Origin: Brachyhypopomus gauderio
Lineage: Eukaryota > Chordata > Actinopteri > Gymnotiformes > Hypopomidae
Reading direction: 5' to 3'
NCBI RefSeq assembly: GCF_052324685.1
Contig: NC_135218.1
Coordinates: 25,699,179-25,763,178 of the forward strand
Length of the DNA: 64,000 nucleotides
A model generated the notes under the pieces. It worked only from the letters and a program-made list of their open reading frames with translations, had not been told where the DNA came from and did not search any database. A program made the translations under genes and the position numbers. Of the stretch, positions 37,301 to 46,800 are shown piece after piece (the stretch's first letter is position 1; each line of letters begins with the position of its first letter).

Positions 37301-40300
37301 GTGCAGCCAGGAGATGAGGAGGGGGGGGGGGAGAGTCTTACATGTTGCATTAATGCTTGATTTAACTTTTTTTTACTTACTTTCAGTTCCTGCATGCGGT
37401 TCTGGATCGCATTTGGAGCGTCTGGGACGGCACCGTCTTTACTCAGTTGTTTCTCAAAGCCAGAAACAGCTCCATCCACCCTCTTTATCTGATTTTCCAA
37501 GTTCAGGGATGCGTTTGCCCTGTGTAAGCACAGGTTAATTAGGCAAGACGTACTGTAGAAATCCAAACCAGTGTTTGGATGTGGTGCTAGATATTTAAAG
37601 GGTCACCGCACCCTTTTGTTTTTCAAGAACAGTTAGTAAATGTTTTGTTTGTACTCTCGGTCACGTACTTCCTGGTGTAGAGATCATTCAGAGCTGCGAG
37701 ACTCTCCTGCTTGTTATTGGTCTCATTCAGTTTCTGTGGCAGGAGGGATGGAACAGGTCCGTTGTCCTGCGACAACAGCGGCCCCAGATCCTTCTGTGCT
37801 GCTGCCGTCTGCTGATCCAGCTGTCGCAGCGCTGCAGCAGATTTCTGCAGGATGACCAGCAATCAATAATGTACTACAACTACCAGAACTACAACTACCA
37901 GCACTACAACTACCTGGACTACAAGTACCAGAACTACAACTACCTGGACTACAACTACCTGGACTACAAGTACCAGAACTACAACTACCTGGACTACAAC
38001 TACCTGGACTACAAGTACCAGAACTACAACTACCAGGACTACAACTACCTGGACTACAACTACCAGGACTACAACTACCTGGACTACAACTACCTGGACT
38101 ACAACTACCAGGACTACAACTACCAGGACTACAACTACCAGGACACACCTTATGCAACGTGTGATGGTTATATGAGACTCGTGAGGTTTACACCAGCGGG
38201 GTTTTAACACATCTCGTGATAATTTATAATTAAATCCTACCATGGACGTAATTTTGATTTCAAAAGTGGGGGGGGGACATGGATTCGTCGCTATTTAAAT
38301 ATTTGGTTTTAACCGTAAAAACTGGGGGGGGGGGACCAAAACCGGCTTTTGAAAAAGTGGGGGGAGGACATGTCCCCCCCCCAAAATTACGTCCGTGAAT
38401 CCTACTACAGGCGCCTCTGAAGCTGCTCTTTACCTCTTGTTCCTTCAGGCGGTTCAGAAGGTCCTTAGCTGGATCACTGGAGTCCAGTGGAGTCCTCAGG
38501 CGGTTCAGGACGCCCTGCTCAGCTTTGTCCAAGTCCTTGTTCATCTTATCGAGAGACGCATTCAGCTCTGTAGCCTTAGGATTCGCAAAGCCTATACCTG
38601 CAGGAGGAGCTAACACACACACACGATGATGATGATGATGATGATGACGATGATGATAGTAAAAATAATATTAGTGACAGTGCTGCATCTTTATCTACAT
38701 ATAAAGCTTAATGTACAAATTAAGTCTTAATTTTTTTTTCTGTTGAACTTCTTAGCTCATGACGGGATCCCTTACTCTAGAAAAAGCTTAAAGAAAATGT
38801 TAGAGACTTGATTACAACATCCTCCTGATTGTGAAACCGTAGCTGTTTAACATGACACATGTTGAAAATGATAGCATGTGAGTCATGTGGGGGTGTATAG
38901 TGTGTGTGCTGCTTACCTGATTTCAGTGTTCGTGAGGATTCAGGGACCTGATTCTTCAGTGAGGATCTGAGTGCCGCTCGCCTTTTCTTCAGATCCTCAA
39001 CCTCTTTACCGAGCCTACACACACACACACACACACGCGCGCGCGCAAACACACACATGCACACACATACGCGCGCGCACGCACACACACACACACACAC
39101 ACATACACACACATATACACACACACACAAGGATCAGCTACTGTTGCCTTTTGACACATGTATATTCACACAATAAAATACTTCCATCCCAATGGTTTTT
39201 TTCTGTTGTTTTTCTGTCTTTTTAATTTCATAGTATTTCTCTGCTGTTGCAATTTATTATGTAATTTGAGGCCAACACCAAAACTTCTGTACTGACAGGA
39301 CCTCAGTGACACAGCAAGAACCGTTACACACTCTGACCAGTACACAGCACATGAACCGTTACACACTCTGACCAGTACACAGCACATGAACCGTTACACA
39401 CTCTGACCAGTACACAGCACATGAACCGTTACACACTCTGACCAGTACACAGCACATGAACCGTTACACACTCTGACCAGTACACAGCACATGAACCGTT
39501 ACACACTCTGACCAGTACACAGCACATGAACCGTTACACACTCTGACCAGTACACAGCACATGAACCGTTACACACTCTGACCAGTACACAGCACATGAC
39601 ACTGAAGGTGAAACTTTCTCATCACTGCAGTCATATTCTGCAAGTTTTTTTTCTCCTTACAGATCTACTTTGTTGATGGCCTCTGGGTCTGGTGGAGGAA
39701 TCAGAAAGCAAACTCCAGGTATGGTCTTGGTAGTCCCGTTGGTGGACTGCACGTCCCAGTTGGCATTGTTGGAGTTGGACTTTAAAGTTAACTTGTCCCC
39801 TCTGGATATGGAAGCCTGGAATGTACATAAAGGTTTAAGTCAAATAAACGTAGGCTTTGAAGTTAGCTTCGCCTGGTTTTCTGAAAACCGATCAAAGTAC
39901 GCAATCAACTGTCTTTGCCTGTTAAAAGCTTCCCTTGTTATAGCCTCTGTTTATTCAGTCCACGTTTTAACTATGTACTTAATTTAACTATGTACTTAGT
40001 TTAAGCCTTGTGCCGCAAATCTAAAACTGCTAAGGCGGTTCTGGCAGCTTTAAGAATGTGATATACACGCTAACTGCAGTGTCTGACGCAGGCGGGGGGC
40101 CAGACCTTGGGGGTGTTCCAGTCACACAGGGACTCCACCGTGATGGGTCTGTTTGGGGCAGAGCGGCGGAGTTTGAGCGGAGCGATCGTGGTACTCCGCT
40201 TCCTCAGGTCGGCCAGAAGCTGCTCGCTACGCTGGAGAGGTCTCTCCTCCGCCTACACCGGGGAGAAGAGGGGGAAAGAGAGAGGAATGGACAGATTGAG

Positions 40301-43300
40301 ATAGAGGAAGAGTGTCCACAGGTTGTTTCAGTATGCAGACCAGACTGCGCTTTGCTGAATGAGTTCAATACTTAATTTAGGTTTTATAGATTTTTTTAAT
40401 TGCACATTTATCTTCTACCTGAATATTCCAATGTGTGGCAAGGAAAACCTAAATGAAGATGCTCAAACATTTTTGCATTGCTCTGCTTTTAACGAGGCCG
40501 TCGGTATTAGGTTTGTGGGTGCTTACCTCTAGCACCATCTGGATCTCTGTGTTTGTCTTGTTGGCGAGAGCTTTGGGTTCCAGAGTAGAATTGAGGCTAG
40601 ACAAGTTTTCAGACAAGGTCTCAGCATCCAGTTGGTACTGCCCAAAACAGAAAAAGATAAACCATACACATCATATCAATCTTTTACTGTCACCTACATT
40701 TATTTGCCATGAATTAGATCACTAGATTCTCATTTCAAAGACACTTTATATAGAAAGGAATTGATCATTTTGATATATACAAAAATGACCTCGTTTGACG
40801 GTTCTGATGGTTCTGCTGCTGAATTCATATAGGCCACTGAGTTAGAGAACTAGAGAAGTATAATGGAATAGCGGACCTGACGTGCTCCAGGCTGTTCACC
40901 TCAGCCTCCTCCCATATCTACTTACCTTTTTGTACTCGTCCACATTGTCCAGGTGGGTTTCTTGGCAGATACAGAGGTTCAGGAACTTCTGCCATTCATT
41001 CCTCACTATGTCTCTCTGAGCCTGAAAAATGTTTATTATTTTTTTTATTATGGCAGAGGTTTCCTTTGAAGCAATGTATTAACTAATGTATTCCATTTTT
41101 TGACATTTACCACTTCCATTTTCACCCTAAAACCCATTACAACATATCTTATTTGTCTCTGCACCTCATACATGGAACTTGTTACAGAAACATTGGAAAT
41201 TAACTGAGTTAATTTCTTTGAATACTTTTAAATCCATTCTGAGAGTTTTTGAGGACGATTCCATGACATGCAGGCCCGTAGCCAGCATTCTGATGGGGGG
41301 GATCTTTTTCCCCCCAAACGTGGACTTAATGCTCTCTACTCCAATGCCCCTTAAATACACGAGCACACTTCAAACCTTTTAATTTACACATATTTTATTC
41401 ATTATAAGCAAGGTTGCCAACTTTTCAAAATCACTAGGACTGAGATTTGATTTGGGGGCGGGGGTGGGTGGTGTGGTGTGTGTGTCAAACGTTGGCGGGG
41501 GTGTTATGTCTTATATGTTTCGTCTATGCTGCGCCTAATGCCCGGTTCACACTACACGATTTTAGGCTGGTTTTTCAGTCGCCGACTGTTTTTTGTGTTT
41601 TTTGTAGACCACAGAAACTGTGGTCGGAGGCAAATCGGCGGAGGCAAATCGGCGATCACTCGTCGCTCGCTCATTTCGTGTAGTGTGAACTGCTGAAAAA
41701 CGCTCGCCGAGCCGTCGCCGACTGGTCGCCGACTCATCGCGGACGACCGGCAGATATCTAGCATGTTTAATATCTAGCAGTCGGCGACTGAACCTGACGA
41801 CTGAAAAGTCGTGTAGTGTGAACCTGGCTTAAAGCGATCGATCGCCGGTGGTTGGCGCCAGAGCGAAATAGTAACTCATTGAATCACAGATGTAGATCGG
41901 AGATAAATAAACTAGATTTTTTTTTCAGCGTGAGAAATCGGATGTATGGCGTGTGAGCACGTGAAAACGGTCAAATGCGTGTGTCTTACGCTCATTGCGT
42001 GAGAGTTGGCAACACGGTTATAAGTTTGTTGTGAGTCTGTTGTTGCTGTCCTTATTTGTTCGTCTATATATTCACCGGAGATTAACAATTCATTCATTGA
42101 ATAGCCTACCTATCTTGAGGGGCACGTGTGTACGGAGGGAGGGTGCGGGGGAGGGGGGGGGGATCGAACGAACCCTTCGATCCCCCCTGGCTACGGGCCT
42201 GACATGTACTTGTTTTTCGTAAGGAATTTGAATAGTTTTGTCTTATGTGTAAAATGCAACTGTGTTATCTGTTTGCTGCCCTTAAAGTTACGGTAAGTGG
42301 TGCAGAACTGGTGTCTCTCACCTGTACATTAAAGCTACGGTGAAGAACTGGTGTCTCTCACCTGTACATTAAAGCTACGGTGCAGAACTGGTGTCTCTCA
42401 CCTGTACATTAAAGCTACGGTGCAGAACTGGTGTCTCTCACCTGTACATTAAAGCTACGGTGCAGAACTGGTGTCTCTCACCTGTACATTAAAGCTACGG
42501 TGAAGAACTGGTGTCTCTCACCTGTACATTAAAGCTACGGTGCAGAACTGGTGTCTCTCACCTGTACATTAAAGCTACGGTGCAGAACTGGTGTCTCTCA
42601 CCTGTACATTAAAGCTACGGTGCAGAACTGGTGTCTCTCACCTGTACATTAAAGCTTCGGTGCAGAACTGGTGTCTCTCACCTGTACATTAAAGCTACGG
42701 TGCAGAACTGGTGTCTCTCACCTGTACATTAAAGCTACGGTGCAGAACTGGTGACTCTCACCTGTACATTAAAGCTACGGTGCAGAACTGGTGTCTCTCA
42801 CCTGTACATTAAAGCTACGGTGAAGAACTGGTGTCTCTCACCTGTACATTAAAGCTACGGTGCAGAACTGGTGTCTCTCACCTGTACATTAAAGCTTCGG
42901 TGCAGAACTGGTGTCTCTCACCTGTACATTAAAGCTACGGTGCAGAACTGGTGTCTCTCACCTGTACATTAAAGCTACGGTGCAGAACTGGTGACTCTCA
43001 CCTGTACATTAAAGCTACGGTGCAGAACTGGTGTCTCTCACCTGTACATTAAAGCTACGGTGAAGAACTGGTGTCTCTCACCTGTACATTAAATCTACGG
43101 TGCAGAACTGGTGTCTCTCACCTGTACATTAAAGCTACGGTGCAGAACTGGTGTCTCTCACCTGTACATTAAAGCTACGGTGCAGAACTGGTGTCTCTCA
43201 CCTGTACATTAAAGCTACGGTGAAGAACTGGTGTCTCTCACCTGTACATTAAAGCTACGGTGCAGAACTGGTGTCTCTCACCTGTATGGTGTCTGCAGCC

Positions 43301-43800
43301 GGGTGCTGCATCTCAACCAGTCGATCGCCGTCGTCCTGCAGCTTGTTGACCTCCGACTCGTGAGACAGCAGGCTGTTGCTTTTAAAATTCTACACCAAAC
43401 CACATTGAAATGATGCTTCATTTTAAATGGTTTTTTCAAACATCAGGTAATGTTTCTGGTTTTATGACGCGTCCAGCCGCCTGTCCTCACGCCGTCATGT
43501 CACATGACGCTGGACCGATGGCACAGCGCTCGCAGGCTGCAGACGAACCTCGTAGCGACGCCGGACGTCCTGCGGGTCGCTGATGTGGTCGCTCCAGTCC
43601 TGCTGCAGGATCTTACCCTGCTCGGCGCTCAGGTAGCCCACCTCTTTAGTGCAGCCCTGCATGTAGTCGTACAGGCTGTTCAGGTAGTGACGTCTCCACT
43701 TGGAGTTATCCTGCACACAGCAGCCACGGCAGGACAAATGGGGTGAGATGTGTGTGTGTTCTTTGGATTTATCCACATACACAAACACACACGCACGCAT

Positions 43801-43865
<65 letters not shown>

Positions 43866-46800
43866 CACACTATAGCTATGTCTTACCAATAGATTACTGT
43901 ACTGCTTCTTAATGTCTGCATATTGTTCCTGAAATGGAAGAGTGCAAAATGTTATATGGTGAAATTGAGATTAATTTTCAATTAACAACACTGACCTACA
44001 GACGTTCACATATTCAGGTGGGGACATATAAACAGAGTAAAAGGAACTGGTTCTGAGAATAGCAATGTCTGAACGTACATGTGAATTTAAAAAATGTAAT
44101 AATGCGAATAAACTACAAAACTGGAGAAACAGGTTGAAATTCCTCTTGAGAATATGAATGAAGTCTGTTATTCTGTGGAAACTAAACATCTCAACGTCGG
44201 CAACGTTAGCGGTTAGCATGTGCTTCCCACAGTGATTGAGGCGTTGAAGAGGCTGATCAAACAGGAAATGTGCTAACAGCGCTAACATTGCTAACAGTGC
44301 TAACATAGCTAACAGTGCTAACAGCGCTAACATAGCTAACAGCGCTAACATAGCTAACAGTGCTAACATAGCTAACAGTGCTAATAGTGCTAACCTTAGA
44401 GCTGGTGCTCCCTGGACTGAGCTGGGTGTTGTAGGCCTCAATCTCCTTATGCAGGATGTTATGAGCTGCAATCTGCTTCTCCAGGTCTGCCAAGGTGGGC
44501 CCATATGCCTCCGAGTTGACCTCTTTCTGTAAAACAATCGTGTTCACACACATGTAACCCATGTGGAGAAGCTTGTTTGAGCGTGTGACTGGGTGGGAGT
44601 GTGTAACAGGTCAGAGCCTGGACAGTTACATCAAATGGACCTCGGTGGAAATATTCCTAGTGTGTATCTACAGATATCTGTAATAGTACCTCACATTTTT
44701 ACAGAGGTTTGACCTGATCATGCATTAACGAACGCATAAGTAGTTGTTTGTGATTGGCCATACTAAAAAACACAGTATTAGGCAATGAATGGGGGTAGAA
44801 AACCACGGCCAATCTGTTTTCTCTCATCGCTAATTGCTAACACTTTTAAGATCTTCTCCTCTCATATTATTAGATGATCTTTCTGATGTCCTCAACTATG
44901 ACTCCTATATATTGGGAACTTTGTGTTTCATTTATTTTAACTTTATTCTATTTTAATTATTATCCTTTTTTTTGGGGGGGGGGGGGGGGGGGGGCTTTCT
45001 CTCCTTTTTGATTTCCATGTTTGCATTTGTACAAAATTGCCAAAACCCTAATAAACAGATTGTTTAAAAAAAAACAAGAAAATCACAGCATGATGTGGGT
45101 TTCCCAGACTGTGGCCTACTACATACTCCTGGCGTACTGCTTGGGCCCCAAATCGGTATGCAGTATGCGATTAAAAATAATTTTTCCAGTACGCGAAACA
45201 TCCCCGAATGACATACTACTTCCGCAAAATATTCCAGTACGCGAACAGAGCTATCTTTGTGGTGTACTGCATCCCATCATGCCACGCTACGTTCATATGA
45301 CCCCGTAGTATGCTTTGCTTTTGTCGCATACTGGAAACTGTACTGCATACTTCTACCAGTATGCAGTATCCAGTATACTGAGTGCAGTATGCAGTATCCA
45401 GTGTAGTAGGTTATTTCGAACACAGCCTATGAGTGACTGCCACTGGGAGGCGGGACTTGGGGGTGTGGCTAAGCTCATTACCTGCTTCTGGCTGAACACC
45501 TGGGCCCAGTTAATGCGAGGCTGCAGGCCGATCTCGTTCATGGGCTCGTAGACCTCCCGGTAGAACATACAGTCCTTCAGCCAGCGCTCGTGGAGACGCG
45601 TCACGCTACACAAAATAACAAGACAGGAGTGACTCCTCGGGAAGGCCTATTAGACGCTACTGAATGTGCAGAACTGGTGAGCAACCTGGTGGAGTTTAGA
45701 GATTAAGCACTGATTCATACTTCAGTGGTACATTCATACAATTATCAACAAACAATATAAAAGCACTGGAATTACCTTGAGAATAAATTGTGACGTGCTA
45801 AGTCAGTGCCATTTTTCAATTTGCCTACTTGGCTTTAGAACAACAAATGCTAAAATTAGACTGTAAGCTCCATGTCTAATAGGTATTAGGTAATAGGTAT
45901 AATAGGTATATTATAGCTTTGTGGTAATTGTTTGTTTTCTTGGTGGCTGATTCATTCTCATAGAATGAATCAGTTCTTTGAAAAGAACTTCAAATCCCAG
46001 AGTCAATCATGGCTATCAATGCTGTCTTTTAGAGTCAGCTGTAGTTCAGTATTCAGCACACACAGGGTACCTACTCATTCTCAATCTCCCCAGCCTGTGG
46101 GTGTTTTAGTTTCCTGGCTTTGTCCAAATCCAAAAAGAGGTCTTTCAGGAGACCTTCGGCCTCTGACAGGTTGTCCGCTGCAACCTTCTGGTGCTTCAGT
46201 GGTTTGTTGTTCTTTTCATTTTCTGCATCCTGAAACAGACGGAGAGAGAGAGAGAGACAGATAGAAATGTAAATCGAAATCGAAAGATGTCTGTGAATAG
46301 TCCCCATTACATCAATAGTTCAGAGATGAAAGAAAATGTCCTTTGTGAAACATCACTGTCTCCTGCCAAAGGAAGCTTAAAAAGGCAAAGACAAAAAGGA
46401 GACTAGAATGAGACTAACAGAGAGAAACAGAGAGGCACTCTAAAAAATACCATAAAAGAGAAAGAGAGAGAAGAGGTGAGGGGCAGGAGAAATGTCTAGA
46501 AATATCAATATTCAAAGAAGACTGAAAGGTGTTCTCACCACAACCAGCACTTCTTCAGCTTTCAGCACGTCCTTCTCCACCGTGTCGGCGTGCTTCTGCA
46601 TACGCGCTATCAGCAGGGCCAGGTCGTTGGCCTGAGTCCTGCAAGGGTTTGGGGTCAGAGGTTAAGGTGAAAGTTCAACCTGCAACATTCTTAAAGTGGA
46701 ACTGTAATATGTTGTTGGTGTGGTTCCACATGCTGGATCACTGCCCTCACAGCCCTGGGCTGGCCCACTTAGATAGTTTACACATGTGAATTAGCTGAAA

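Noticed and set aside
37869-38207. 112-residue plus-strand ORF of [10 protein letters not shown] repeats
   Set aside because: It is the translation of the 15-bp intronic minisatellite. Several other frames are open too, and it lies inside evpl intron 14.
41447-41764. Overlapping ORFs of 70-78 residues
   Set aside because: They lie within nested MITEs bounded by inverted repeats and are not genes.
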